Positions 44,280 through 56,530 are shown, numbered from the stretch's first letter. The stretch: DNA of 64,000 bases from Chlorocebus sabaeus (GCF_047675955.1 NC_132926.1:15691326-15755325); one strand, 5' to 3'. The notes: generated from the letters alone by a model not told the origin. Translations and numbers: made by a program.

Positions 44280-44780
44280 CGCTCATTCATTCATGGAGCA
44301 AACGTTACTGTGCATTGTTTCAGAAATGCTAGTTTTCTGTGGATGTGAGATGAGAAAATACAACACTTGCCTTTGAGGGTATGAAAGTGTAATGAAAAAC
44401 AATCTAGCCAAAAGATATCTTCCATTTCTTATAAACTTTCTGGCTAAGTAGCACGCAATTCGAAAACTGAATACCTAATCCTTTCGGTCACGTGCCTGCT
44501 AGCTGACTTTGAGGCTCACAGTCTACAAATGAGGTAGATTTGTAAACAAATAGTTACAACATGTAGTATTAAGCACTTTGGTAATGGCATATATGTGAAC
44601 TGTTGGGGACTCTGGGAAAACAGTGGCTGTCTTGGGAGGTCTGGAAGGCTTTTCCAAAAGCATGGTCCTAAAGGACAAAGAGAAGTTCATTATTTGAAGA
44701 CGTGTTCATCAGTAGATGGAACAGCAAATAAGAAGATACAAAAGAATTCAGAATGCTCAGGAAAAGGTAAGAATTCACTA
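44280..44780 (+). mobile_element. Possible L2 sequence
   Basis: CATTCATTCATGGAGCAAACG and later GGAAGGCTTTTCCAAAAGCATGG resemble L2 3' sequence. Weak. Confidence 0.4.
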
Positions 44781-45295
44781 TAACCAAAGTAATAGGGTTA
44801 TTAATATGACTAGTATTCTAAGACTCTCTTAATAGGTGGGAGCAGGTAGCTCAGTTTATGGGTAGACATTTATGGGTAAGTAACAACATTGGTGAAGTGC
44901 AAACACTTCTCTCCTAACACACACAACACATACATACGTACATTGTCTTTCTTTCACACAGACACAAACACACTCCTATGGACAAAGAAATGCTATGAAG
45001 AATTTCCTTCTCTCACATATGCTGGATGACTCTGTTAGGTTTTCCCACAGAGAATGGAGACTTCAGTGTTTAGTCAGGGCCGCACATGCTGATAAGCACC
45101 AAGTTGGACGTATATTTTCAAAGTCCCTTTACCTATTCAGACTGGCAAAAGACAGGCTGATAGAACATTGGGTTCAATTAGCCTCTGTTACACATTTGCC
45201 TGAACTACAGAATATGACCCCTAAAAACAATAGTAGTGAGATCAAAGAGGGTGCCTGGTTTGATTTAGCAGAGCAAATGGCATGGGATTTGTGAA
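44781..45295. other. Unassigned sequence with a 99-codon frame
   Basis: 44995-45294 is open on the plus strand for 99 codons with no recognisable domain; treated as chance. Confidence 0.4.
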
Positions 45296-45306
45296 AACTT
45301 GTTGAT

Positions 45307-45598
45307 AGGCCGGGTGCGGTGGCTCACGCCTGTAATCCCCGTACTTTGGGAGGCTGAGGCAGGTGGATCACCTGCGGTCAGGAGTTTGAGACCAGTCTGG
45401 CCAACATGGCAAAACCTTGTCTCTACTAAAAATACAAAAATTAGTCGGGCGTGGTGGCGCATGCCTGTAATCCCAGCTACTTGGGAGGTTGAGGCAGGAG
45501 AATTGCTTGAACCTGGGAGGTGGAGGTTGCAGTGAGCTGAGATCGTGCCATTGCACTCCAGCCTGGGCAACAAGAATGAAACTCCATCTCAAAAAAAA

Positions 45599-45634
<36 letters not shown>

Positions 45635-45645
45635 GAAAGAAAGAC
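45307..45645 (+). mobile_element. Alu, sense, long A/AAAAG tail
   Basis: GGCCGGGTGCGGTGGCTCAC to a tail of 25 A's followed by AAAAG and AAAG units. The duplication AACTTGTTGA occurs at 45296-45305 and 45646-45655. Confidence 0.97.
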
Positions 45646-45655
45646 AACTTGTTGA

Positions 45656-46824
45656 CACTCCCAATGCAACTGGCTCCAAGAAATGATTGGCATTGGCGTG
45701 TCCACACAGCACTCTGTGTGACACATTCATGTCAATCAAAGTTGCCTACCTCTTCTTATACTGACACAAGAACAATTGGATCCCACAGCATATGTACGTA
45801 AGGGACTAAGTAACAGCCATTTAGTAGACCACATTGTATGCCATGCAAGCAGAGAAAGACTTCCAGAGCCACTGGGCATGTTGACTCAGAAGCCTGGGGT
45901 GACTGGGCATTGCGGCAGGTCGCACTCTTCTCCCTTTATGCTTCTCTCCACCCAAGCAGTCATGGATGCTCTCAGCCCCCAGAGATGTGCAGAACCAGTA
46001 TCCTTGGAATCCCACAAGTATTTGCCTGTCAAGAAAACTAAAGGACAAGTAAGCAACCAGAGCTGGCCTTTTAAAATGCATAAGTCTAGATAGGGCAAGT
46101 GCAGAGAAGAGCGTGGAGCTGCCGCTGAAGGCCAAGGATTCAAGGTTAGAATCATTCTTGACTCTTGACTATGTTGACTCGATTAAAGAAAATAACACAG
46201 TTCTGTGATGTGAAGAAACATCCACAGGGTATGGATTGGACTAGCCCTTGTTCCACAAGCCCGACTAAGAATTGCAGGAGGAGCACAATCTTATGTTTAT
46301 TCATCACTGGCAGATGCTAATACATTTCTGGATCGACATTTGGCAGAAATATGAATAAACACAGAGAATTCACAATCAGATATCAGAGCTAGAAGCTGAA
46401 TACTACTGATGGATTGATTATGTTTTTGAGCTATTTAGATAATTGGACATACTAAGTACAGAGCTTTCTGCAATGATAATGGACCTGTCCCGTTGTGGTC
46501 TATTTAACAAACACGTGGACTATTTTTTTAAAGCTTGTTTACATTCCTGTAAGTCCTGGCTTTATTGATATTCTGTCCTTTGAATTACAATGTCACCCTA
46601 GCAATGCTCTAGAGAAAGTTGAGGAGGGCATTATCATTGTTAACCCACATTTCCAAAGTGAATGAAAGCAAACCCCTTCCAGGGTGAATCTGGAGCTGAT
46701 TTTTCTTATTATGTTAGCCCCAAATACAAAAATACTCCCATTTGGCTGTTAGTCAAAGGTGGGGGTGGCTGGGAGAAGAATGTCTTTATATCTTCTTTCT
46801 AGACAAATGCATCTTTCTGCATAA
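45656..46824. other. Unassigned sequence, stop-poor at 45776-46155
   Basis: Around 45776-46155 frames of 67-105 codons are open in two plus and two minus phases because the sequence is comparatively GC-rich. None shows a signal peptide, domain or known motif, and no Kozak-like start or splice context favours one. No gene is called. Confidence 0.4.
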
Positions 46825-47100
46825 ATGCTTTACCGCAGATCCTTCTGCCTGATATGCTTGTCCCCAGATCTTTCTTTGCCTCACTTCCTTTCATTCAGAG
46901 CTCTGCTCAAATGTCCCCTCTCAGACCCTTATCATTCTGTCTCAAGTAAGTCCCAAGACACAAGAGACAGCCTTATTTGAATCTCCTCCTAATTCTCACT
47001 ATCTCAATTGTTATTTCTTGATCATTCATTTCCCTCCTTACTAGGTGAACTCTGACAGCAGGGATCATGACTAGTGCCTGAGAAGTGGTTGGTGTAATTA
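46825..47100 (+). mobile_element. L2 3' fragment
   Basis: CAGATCCTTCTGCCTGATATGC, CAGAGCTCTGCTCAAATGTC and GGTGAACTCTGACAGCAGGGATC follow L2 order. The Alu at 47107 ends it. Confidence 0.6.
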
Positions 47101-47106
47101 TGTAAA

Positions 47107-47310
47107 GGCCAGGCGCGGTGGCTCACGCCTGTAACCCCAGCACTTTGGGAGGCCGTGGTGGTACGTGCCTCTAGTCCCAGCTACTTGGGAGGCTGAGGCC
47201 AGAGAGTCACTTGAATCCGGGACACAGAGGTTGCAGTGAGCTGAGATCACGCCACTGCACTCCAGCCTGGTGAAAGAGCAAGACTCTGTCTCGGAAAAGA
47301 AAAAAAAAAA
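47107..47310 (+). mobile_element. Alu, sense, large internal deletion
   Basis: The left monomer reads normally to TTTGGGAGGCC (about 47155), then jumps to GTGGTGGTACGTGCC of the right monomer, losing roughly 100 bp. The right monomer and A tail are complete. Confidence 0.93.
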
Positions 47311-48121
47311 GTATAGAATATGTCTGTATAGTACATATCATGTATAAAACACACGCCAGACTCTTAGAACCAATCTCATGCTGCAGAAGATGCTGCTCCA
47401 AGTTGGGTCCAAGTTCAGCGGGTAATTTTCACCATATTTGTAATGTGGCACCTGGTGCTTTAAGCAGTGAGCTTGTGTTGGGCCACATTATTTGGACAGT
47501 TCATATCTTTATAGAAATGAATGTCTGGATCTCAGCAGATTTTTATGGTCCCCATTAAAAAATTCTCTAGCTCTTCTAGCTTTCTAAGAAGATCTCCCTG
47601 CTGACCACTTGAGTACATTTTGCCTAAGAAAGGAGAATTAGCATTGGAACCAAGGCTCTTAAAGTACAATATAACCTGCAAATGATGTTTATTTTCCATT
47701 TTAACAGTCTCACAGATTCACGTGCATCAGTTTTTAACTGAGTAAAATATTTTTCTTAAAATATAATTCAAGTAAAAACATGTTTTTTCCTTTCCCTGAA
47801 ATGATACCGAGGAACCCCATGAATTATAGCAATACTTAGATAAGTGTTTCATGAAGAATAGATAAAATGCCAGATTAGGAATATATAAATAGTATTATTT
47901 ACTTCCAAGTTATAAGGCTTGATATTTACAGTCTTTGTAGAAGTAAAGGATCCCATGTATTTATCAAATAGTCCTAGGTAGCTGTCTCTCCTGGGGTACT
48001 GGCGTAACAGAAGAATTCACATTCTGAATGACTTCTCTGTAATCTAAAAGCTGCTTTATGAGCCTAATAATGACTTACAGTTCAAATATTTGAGATCGTA
48101 AACAATAAGAATGGAGAGATT
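47311..48121. other. Unassigned sequence, 0.8 kb
   Basis: No gene or repeat recognised. Confidence 0.5.
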
Positions 48122-48127
48122 AGACAG

Positions 48128-48131
<4 letters not shown>

Positions 48132-48162
<31 letters not shown>

Positions 48163-48406
48163 AGACGGAGTTTCGCTCTGTCGCCCAGGCTGGAGTACAG
48201 TGGCCGGATCTCAGCTCACTGCAAGCTCCGCCTCCCGGGTTCACGCCATTCTCCTGCCTCAGCCTCCCGAGTAGCTGGGACTACAGGCCCGCGCCACCTC
48301 GCCCGGCTAGGTTTTTTTTGTATTTTTTAGTAGAGAAGGGGTTTCACCGTGTTAGCCAGGATGGTCTCGATCTCCTGACCTCGTGATCCGCCCGTCTCGG
48401 CCTCCC
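48132..48406 (-). mobile_element. Young AluY, antisense, 5' truncated, cercopithecine-type
   Basis: Close to consensus with a pure T tract of about 30. It carries GTGGCCGGATCTCAGC and CGCGCCACCTCGCCCGGCTAG. The 5' end (right side) stops at GGCCTCCC, about 40 bp short. The 10-bp duplication AGACAGTCTT occurs at 48122-48131 and 48410-48419, with three extra bases (GTC) between the truncation point and the right copy. Confidence 0.95.
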
Positions 48407-48419
48407 GTCAGACAGTCTT

Positions 48420-49060
48420 GATTCTTTGGTTTATTTATAACTTTTTTTGGTCTTTGATCTCATGAAACTTTCAGGAGGCTCCTCCTCTGATGTGGCAGTG
48501 CCATTAGCAATTTCCTCTGCAGCAGGGATAGATGGATTGGCTTCCTTGTATCAATTTCATTTTAAATTAGTGGCCCTTGGGCATTTTCAGAATTCAGTTT
48601 ATTTTTCAATTTTACTTACAAAAATAAAAAAATTAGGAGAAGCCAAAACACTGTCAGTGTTGACTGAAGAAAGTTGACAAATTCTCTGAGCATTTATTTG
48701 TTTTGTTTTGCTGTTGGTAAATAATCAATTTATGAAAATTGTCTGGGATTTTGAACTTGTAGGGTGGCAAGCTCTTAACCTCCGTGCTCCTTAGAACTTA
48801 GATCTGGTGCCACAGCTTGGGTCAATCTTCGCTACCATGTTAAGAGGTGAGTTTCAGAATTTTGATTTCTGTTTTGTTCTCAGTAAAATTTTTAAAAAGT
48901 TGAAAATTCCCATTGATTGTTGAAAACAACTTGGAAGCTGACACTGTGGAAGATATAGGGCTTGGAGGTTGCCTTGGAAATGGGAAACATTAGCTTGGTT
49001 TTTCTTTAGTGCTGGCTCCGTAATTTGACTATGGTAAGGGATTAAGAGAAAATTGATTAA
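48420..49060. other. Unassigned sequence
   Basis: No gene or repeat recognised. Confidence 0.5.
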
Positions 49061-49367
49061 GGTCAGCGTGGTAGCTCATGTCTGTAATCCCAGTACTTTG
49101 GGAGGTCAAGGCAGGTGGATCACCTGAGGTCAGGAGTTGGAGACCAGCCTGGCCAAAATGGTGGAAACCCCATCTGTATAAAAATACAAAATTTAGCTGG
49201 GCATGATGGCAGGTGCCTGTAATCCCAGCTACTCGGGAGGCCAAGGTGGGAGAATCGCTTGAACCTGGGAGGCAGAGGTTGCAGTGAGCCAAGATGGCAC
49301 CACTGCACCTCAACCTGGGTGAAGAGTGAGACTCTGTCATAAAAAAAAAAAAAAAAAAAAAAAAAAA
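49061..49367 (+). mobile_element. Alu, sense (AluS-like)
   Basis: GGTCAGCGTGGTAGCTCATG to an uninterrupted A tail of 27. Confidence 0.95.
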
Positions 49368-49682
49368 TTAGAAATTAAAGGAAGGGGTAGTGGGTAGCCA
49401 CAAAAAGTGTGGGAGTTTACAAAATAATGCTAGCATAGAGAGTAGGCTGTTTTTTACTTAGATTATGTTTATTTGAAGTGGTTTGTTCTAAGTTTCTTTG
49501 GGGTATGAGTAGATGGATCCTGTGGGAAGAAGTTTGTCCTCAAACTTAGAGCATAGTCAGTGCAAAACGTTGAGTGCATCATGTGTAAAGTGGGAGTAAT
49601 AAATATACGCATCTCTCAGTACTGATTGGAGGATGAACTGACGTAATATGTGTAAAATCCTTCATACAGTGCCCTCACTATT
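49368..49682. other. Unassigned sequence
   Basis: Only faint MIR-like order near 49590-49680 (GCATCTCTCAGTACTGATTGG). No gene is called. Confidence 0.4.
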
Positions 49683-49699
49683 GCTGGTTATAATTATTA

Positions 49700-50003
49700 T
49701 TATTATTATTATTATTTTTTGAGGCGGAGTCTCGCTCTGTCGCCCAGGCTGGAGTGCTGTGGCCGGATCTCAGCTCACTGCAAGCTCTGCCTCCCGGGTT
49801 CACGCCATTCTCCTGCCTCAAGACTCCCGAGTAGCTGGGACTACAGGCGCCCGCCACCTCGCCCGGCTAGATTTTTGTATTTTTTAGTAGAGACGGGGTT
49901 TCACCGGGTTAGCCAGGATGGTCTCGATCTCCTGACCTCGTGATCCGCCCGTCTCGGCCTCCCAAAGTGCTGGGATTACAGGCGTGAGCCACCGCGCCCG
50001 GCC
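49700..50003 (-). mobile_element. Young full-length AluY, antisense, cercopithecine-type
   Basis: Full length from a TTA-repeat tail to ACCGCGCCCGGCC, near consensus, with GTGGCCGGATCTCAGC and GCCCGCCACCTCGCCCGGCTAG. A perfect 17-bp target duplication GCTGGTTATAATTATTA occurs at 49683-49699 and 50004-50020. One local change is CTCAAGACTCCC for the usual CTCAGCCTCCC. Confidence 0.97.
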
Positions 50004-50020
50004 GCTGGTTATAATTATTA

Positions 50021-51839
50021 CTGTGGAAGCCCGATCTGCAACCTGAAGTCTAATGCTTAGGATTACCACTGCCCCACTGCTCAGATTACCCTCCCTTTAC
50101 AATAGAATTTATTTGTTTTTGTGTGTGTGTTTGAATAAGTTACCCCATATTAAAAGAAAATGGAATCACCTGAGGAAGTTATGGATTTAAGAATTATGTT
50201 ACTTTCCTTGAAATATGTTTAACCCAGAGAAAGCAACAACAAAAATCAACAAAGGAAAAAAAAAAATCACAAGTCACACACTGAAGACTCTCAAATGGGG
50301 ATATTTGACTTAAACTTTGAGGAATCATCCTGACTTATTTCATTTAATCAACATATTTTTATTTCTCTTTCCCCTAAACATCTGAACTTTACATTGGGTT
50401 TAAATATGAATCAATAGAAGATGAATGGAATATTAGTTTCATCTTTTTATCAGACTTTCTCGTTTAACAGTGTTTCCAAAGAATCATTTCTAAAATTACA
50501 TTTTTAAGGCAATTTTCCCACTTGTATTATGTTTTTGAAGTTCATTGTTCTTGGGAGGTGAAAGATTCCAAATGCTATAAAGCAAAATGTCACACTGCAA
50601 GTTGTAGGCAAGGGTAATAAACTTGACTTTTCCTTGTAGTGCATTTCAATTAGGCACTTTGGTACCTGGGGCATAAGGATTACTGCATTTCCTTTCCCCA
50701 GTACAACTGTTGAATCATATAACTGTTGAACTATGAGCATGAGTATCAATTAATGATACACATAAACAAATACAAAAGTATGGTCTTCAAGAAAGCAAAT
50801 TAACTTGAATTCTGGCACTCTTATGAAAAATCCAAAATATTTAATTTTCCCCATGTAATTCATCTCATCTGCATTATGTGAATGAAATTTTTTTATTCTG
50901 CTGTTCATATAGACAAGAAATAAGAAACTTATTGTAAAGTGCTTGTATTGGGAAAGTCATCATCTGCCACAAAAACATTGAAATAAATAAATGGTGGTTT
51001 ATTAGTAATGTTTACTTACTTAGTGACAATTTTGCTTTCAGGCCAAATATATCTAATTGCCAAAGGGCAGAATAATCCATTAGTGTAAAATCAGGTCAGG
51101 AGCAAAGATTTAGGGGGCCTCCAAGACTTCCCAACGGAATGATCACTTAATGACACTCAGTGATACTCTGGACAAAGAAAGTGAATCCACTAACTGATAA
51201 AACCTAAATTGTGTAAAAACTAACTTGTAAAGTATAAAAGTCAATAAGCAAAGCAGCTTTAATAGAAAATGGAAAAAAAAGTTCATCTTATGATTTACAG
51301 GAGGGATTAATAATAAAAAATCTCTTTCAAAAGATGAGGCATCTGATGTAATTTTGTATCTCAGGATTATAAGATAAAATACACAATGAAAATTCATTTA
51401 AAAATTTGCTTACATAAGACGGTTCACAATCATGTAATACTTTCCAATCCATATAATTGCAACATCAGAAATATAAAGCTTACAAGTCTCAAATATTAAA
51501 ATTATAGAAGATTCAGGAGTCTACTGTGTACTTGTCCAATAAATGGAAAACTCCTAAAGTTGCAGAAACTTTAGAAAAGGTACCTTACTGTGTACAAATA
51601 AAAATATGAACTCATTTATCTGGCCCAGCCAAATGAACAAAATCACACTGTCTACATATACAAAGGAATCAAGGTTCTCTATGACTTGTTTTTGTTTTTA
51701 TATGTAATGTTGGTATCCTTGACAGGTTCTCCAAACCGCTGTGTACAGGTCAGAGAAGTTTACTCATTATAAATTTAATGAGTTAGATTTATATAGCATT
51801 TTCTCGGTTTTCACAGCACTAAAACTTCAGTATGATGTC
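50021..51839. other. Unassigned AT-rich sequence, 1.8 kb
   Basis: No gene or interspersed repeat recognised. A short GT run lies at about 50120-50130. Confidence 0.5.
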
Positions 51840-51844
51840 ATTTC

Positions 51845-52890
51845 ATATTTTTTCAATTTTTAATATTTGTGAGTATATAGTAGGTGTAAACATTTATAGG
51901 ATAATGAGCTATTTTGATAAAGGCATACAATGTATAATAGTCATAGTCACATCAGGGTGAATGGGGTTCCATCATTTCAAGAATTTATCCTTTTTTGTGT
52001 GTGTTAGAAACAATGTAATTACACTATTGTAGTTATTTTCATATGAATAATAAACTGTTCCTGACTGTAGTCACCTTGTTGTGCTATCAAATACTAGATC
52101 TTATTTATGCTATCTAACTATATTTTTATACTCATTAATAATCCCCACTCCCCTCCCACCCACTACCCTTCCCAGCCTTTGGTAAACATCATTCTATTTT
52201 CCATCTCCATGAATTGAATTGTTTTAATTTTGAGCTTCCACAAATAAGTGAGAATATATAAAGTTTGCCTTACCATACCTGGCTTATTTCACTTAACATA
52301 ATGAACTCCAGTTCCGTCCATGTTGTTGCAAATGGCAGGATCTTCATACTTTTTTATGGCAGTATAGTACTCTATTGTGAATATGTTCCACACTTTCTTT
52401 ATCCATTCATCTATTGATGGACCAAATCTTGTCTATCCTGAACAGTGCTGCAATACACATGGGAGTGCAGACATCTCTTTCATATGCTGGTTTCCTTTCT
52501 TTCAAGTATATACCTAGCAGTGGGATTGCTGGATCATATGGTAGTTCTGTTTTTAGTTTTTTGAGGCACCTCTAAACTGTTCTCCATAGTGGTTGTACTA
52601 ATTTACATTCTCACCAAAAGTGTATGAGGATTCCCTTTTCTTCACATTCTTGCCTGCATTTTTTATTGCCTACCTTTTGGATAAAAGCCACTTTAACTGG
52701 GGTGAGATGCTACCTCATTGTAGTTCTGATCTACATTTCTCTGATGATCAGTGATTTTAAGCAACTTTTCATATACCTGTTTGCCATGTGTATGCCTTCC
52801 TTTGAGAAATGTCTATTCGGATCTTTTGCCCATTTTTTAACCAGATTATTAGCCTTTTTTTCCTATAGTGTTGTATGAGTTTCTTATATT
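51845..52890 (-). mobile_element. L1 3' end (L1PB/L1MA-like), 5' truncated
   Basis: Antisense L1: GTTCCGTCCATGTTGTTGCAAATG, TTTATCCATTCATCTATTGATGG and TATACCTAGCAGTGGGATTGCTGG are 3' UTR and ORF2-end landmarks. It stops near ORF2 C-terminal sequence. ATTTCATATTTT (left, about 51840) and ATTTCATCTTTA (right, about 52888) may be the target duplication. Plus-strand frames through it are meaningless. Confidence 0.85.
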
Positions 52891-53375
52891 TCATCTTTAA
52901 AACAGCCTCATGAAAGAGCTGGTGTTAGCGTTAGTGGCAGCATTTAAATAACAGGCAAATGGGCTGGGCGCGGTGGCTCACGCCTGTAATCCCAGCACTT
53001 TAGGAGGCAGAGGCGGGCAGATCATGAGGTCAGGAGATCGAGACCATCCTGGCTAACATAGTGAAACCCCGTCTCTACTAAAAACACAGAAAAATTAGCC
53101 AGGCGTGGTGGCAGGTGCCTGTAGTCCTAGCTACTTGGGAGCTGAGGCAGGAGAATGGCATGAATCTGGAAGGCGGGGCTTGCAGTGAGCCGAGATCCCA
53201 CCACTGCACTCCAGCCTGGGCAACAGAGTGAGACTCCATCTCAAAAAAATAAAAATAAAAAATAGAAAAAAAAACCAGATAAATGAACTTCATAGATTAT
53301 AGTGACTTGTCCAGGGCCATGAAATTAGCAAGAGTCAGAACTTTTTACATTCAGGTTTCATGTTACCACTGAATG
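52891..53375 (+). mobile_element. MIR split by an Alu
   Basis: CTTTAAAACAGCCTCATGAAAG before the Alu and AGTGACTTGTCCAGGGCCATG plus AATTAGCAAGAGTCAGAAC after it follow MIR order. Confidence 0.7.
52962..53273 (+). mobile_element. AluY-like, sense
   Basis: GGCTGGGCGCGGTGGCTCAC to an A-rich tail with AAATAAAAATAAA units, with the GGCGGGGCTTGCAGTGAGCC variant. Flanks ACAGGCAAATG / CCAGATAAATG are a probable decayed duplication. Confidence 0.95.
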
Positions 53376-54404
53376 CTAGAAACATACACATACACAGAAG
53401 TAATTAAATAAAATGTATGAAATTCTGATCTGAACTCCTCCTTGCTTTTTCTGAGGCTGCATTTGGAATGTTGTTGCATTGATATACATGGGCATTTTAA
53501 AATGCTTGATTTTTATACTAAATTAATTTCTTTTTTTGTAAAACTTTCAATGAATATTGTATGAACCTGAGGCAAAGATGCAGAATCAGTTTTAAGATTA
53601 TTTTGCATAACATATTTGCACAATGTAAGTAATACTACCCAGAAGGGAAAAGAGCATTTGATAACATGGTGTGCTACCTTTCAAGATTTTAGCTTTGCCT
53701 GTTCTTGGTGTCATGTACAACCAGCAAGGCCATCTTTTAAAATTTAAATACCTCATACACATTAGCTGAGGGAATGATGAATTCTATTTTCAAAAAAGTA
53801 CAGTGGGTTTCAAATGCCACTTCTGAACCATTCCTTAATTGCCTATCCAAGAAAAGATTCAATTGAAAAAAAAAAAAAGATAAATTTAAAATTGAATAGC
53901 TGCAGAATACTTAGATATGTAGGTGATACTGAATAGAAATATCTTTTTGAAAATATAAATGTGCCTAATTGTATTAACCATGAGTTTTTATTTTAAAAAA
54001 GGAAAGAAAAGACATCGGTTTTTGGCATCTAGAGAAAAAAATTTACCTTGGGGCAGATTCTCCTTTCTTATGCAAAATAGTGGGGCTAAAGGGAGTGTGT
54101 AAGCACAAGGTTTTCCAAGAGCCAGGCCATTACTAATTGTTTCTTTCCTCTGCCTAAAGAATTTATGCTCATTACTTGGATGACTCTATTGTCTTTACTA
54201 ACCTAAGGAAGGACAGAATAATTGAGTAACTGTGTGGCTAGGCTATGTTCTATTACTACTCACAGTCTTCCTTCACAAAATTTATTTAATGCACTTTCTA
54301 TGACATAATTGTTAATTCATTTGTTTCCAGATGAAATTTATTTCTGATCACTATAGCTCCAGTAAAGAAGGCATTCAAATATCTGTTAAATGAATGATGT
54401 GAAT
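53376..54404. other. Unassigned AT-rich sequence, 1 kb
   Basis: No gene recognised. A short L2/MIR-tail-like block (CTGTTAAATGAATGATG) lies just before the LTR. Confidence 0.5.
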
Positions 54405-55136
54405 TGTAAACTAAGAATAAAATCCTAAGCCTTCCACTGAGTGAATGGACCAGCCCCCGATCCTCACCCCTCCGTCACCTGCCTCACCCAGTTGACCAAA
54501 TGGATTCCAGAGAAACCCTAAAAACTGAGTTCCAGGCCATGACAGGAAGGGAGGCCAGATCTGCCTCCTTATACTCTCTCCCTTTTAGAGTTTAGACACA
54601 ACGCTGGCCAGCATTCATGTTAAACAGAGATCCCAAGACTGATGAAGCAGACTCTGTGACAGTAAGATACCAAATTATAAACAAGACCTAAGGCCATGCC
54701 AGGCAAGGGTTAAGCCATGCCTGCAGGACATCAGTCTGGCTAAAAAGGTCTTTCTAACCCAGTATGTTGTAGCTGACTCTGACATCACATGCTTATCTTA
54801 ATTTAAACATTCCTTTCTGCTGACTCCAGGTTTTAGACCGAGCCTTACTCCTTCAACCAATTGCAAATTAAAGAGTCTCTGAATCCACCCATAATCTGTA
54901 AGCCCTCTGCTTCAAGATATCCTGCTTTTGGGGGCTGAAACAATGTATGGCTTCCATGTATTGATTTATGTCTTTGCCTGTAACACCTGCCTCCCTAACC
55001 TATATGTAAAATCAGACTGTAATCTGACTGGCTCAGGACCAGTTATTCAGGGCTTCTTGGGTTTGTGTTTTCCCCAGGTCACCGTCACTCAAATTGGCTC
55101 AGAATAAATATTGTAAATGTCTTTAAAATTTTTACA
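54405..55136 (+). mobile_element. ERV1-type solo LTR (MER57/MER50-like)
   Basis: About 730 bp beginning TGTAAACTAAGAATAAAATCC and ending AAAATTTTTACA, flanked by GAAT (54401-54404) and GAGT (55137-55140), a 4-bp duplication with one mismatch as expected for ERV1. AATAAA lies at 55103-55108. CTCCTTCAACCAATTGCAAAT and CTGACTCCAGGTTTTAGACCG are blocks I associate with MER50/MER57-type LTRs. No internal viral sequence is attached. Confidence 0.7.
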
Positions 55137-55203
55137 GAGTATGGATTTTCCATTAACAGAATAGAATGATCATAATGACTGCTTACAAAGTACCTGCTTT
55201 CTA

Positions 55204-55500
55204 TTGTTTTATTATTATTATCATTATTATTCAGGCAGGGTCTCGCTGTCATCCAGGCTACAGTGCAGTGACGTGATCTTGGTTCATTGCAACCTCCGCC
55301 TTCTGGGTTCAAGTGATCCTCCCATCTCAGCCTCCCGAGTAGCTGGACCACCATGCCTAATTTTTTTAAAATTTTTTGTAGAGATGGGGTCTTGCCATGT
55401 TGCCCAGTTTGGTCTGGAACCCCTGAGCTCAAGACAGCCATCTGCCCTCCTTGGCCTCCCAAAGTGTTGGGATTATAGGCATGAGCCACCACATTTGGCC
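55204..55500 (-). mobile_element. AluJ-like, antisense
   Basis: Diverged antisense Alu with GGGTCTCGCTGTCATCCAGG and GGTCTTGCCATGTTGCCCAG, typical of AluJ. The tail is replaced by TTA units. Confidence 0.93.
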
Positions 55501-56384
55501 TGTTTATCTTTTTATTGAAAGTTCTGTTTAATTTTTAATTCTCTTCTCTCAATCATTATCATCACCATTGACAGTCTTTTTTCTGTCTTATTCATCTCTT
55601 TATATTTGGCTGTGATTATTACTTCTAAATATGCGAAGAATGGCCGTTTCTCACATTCCACAGATAGACTCTAAATGTTCCTTATGGGTCCTTAAACAGA
55701 GTGTTTTAAAATTCCCAAGTTATCCTCCTCAAGAGTGGGATTAATTTCATTTTATCCTGAACTGTGTAAATACTAGCCTTGAAAGCAGCATGTGCTCCCT
55801 CAGTACAGACCTGGTCTTAAATATTTCCAGGCATCAGCAGCACAGCCTAGAATATTGTTTAAAATCATCCACGCCCCCTACAACATAGTCTAAAGGGATC
55901 TTAGCTTCTAATTCCCATTTAGTACATTCCACACCATTGAGTGCAACCTAAGCCTGTAGTAAACTGTGCACCAAGAAGACCTAAGGAAGCGATTATTTCA
56001 TTTTATGCACTTTTTCAATTATTATCCTCCATGCACAGTCAGGGGTACAGTTCTCTGAACTAAAAATGGCAATGTCTTTATTTCTCATGATTTAGAAAGC
56101 TGGTCAACCATAATGTTGAATTGCATTGACTCTCTAATTCAGGAGGAAAGTCTTTCTTTACCAGCCTGGTGGTGTGGCCTCACAGTCAGTGAGATTGTCA
56201 AAGATGAGCATTTATCTTTTGATTGGAAGAAAAAAAGCAAACAGCCTGGTTTCCACCTTCGCTTAAATTCCACCCAGCACATACTCTAGAGAGAGCGATC
56301 TTGTAGGTGCTGCTAGCTGGAAAGGTATTTGGAAAAATATCCATGCCTGGAAGTTTGGAAGTTTGGTTAAGTGCATGAAAATCA
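55501..56384. other. Unassigned sequence
   Basis: No gene or repeat recognised. Confidence 0.5.
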
Positions 56385-56530
56385 TTATTCATATTAATAA
56401 TAGCCCCAGGAATTGGGCTCCTACTGTGTGCCATCAACACTCTATATGCAATAGCTCTTTTAATGTAATCCTTTAAAACAAGACTAAGAGGGGACATTAT
56501 AAAGACCGGAGAAGTTTCTGGAGTCCACAC
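56385..56530 (+). mobile_element. MIR-like fragment
   Basis: GGGCTCCTACTGTGTGCCATC, AATAGCTCTTTTAATGTAATCC and GAGGGGACATTATAAAG follow MIR order, diverged. Confidence 0.5.

Noticed and set aside
45299..45739. Several overlapping frames on both strands
   Set aside because: They are frames through a full Alu and its A tail.
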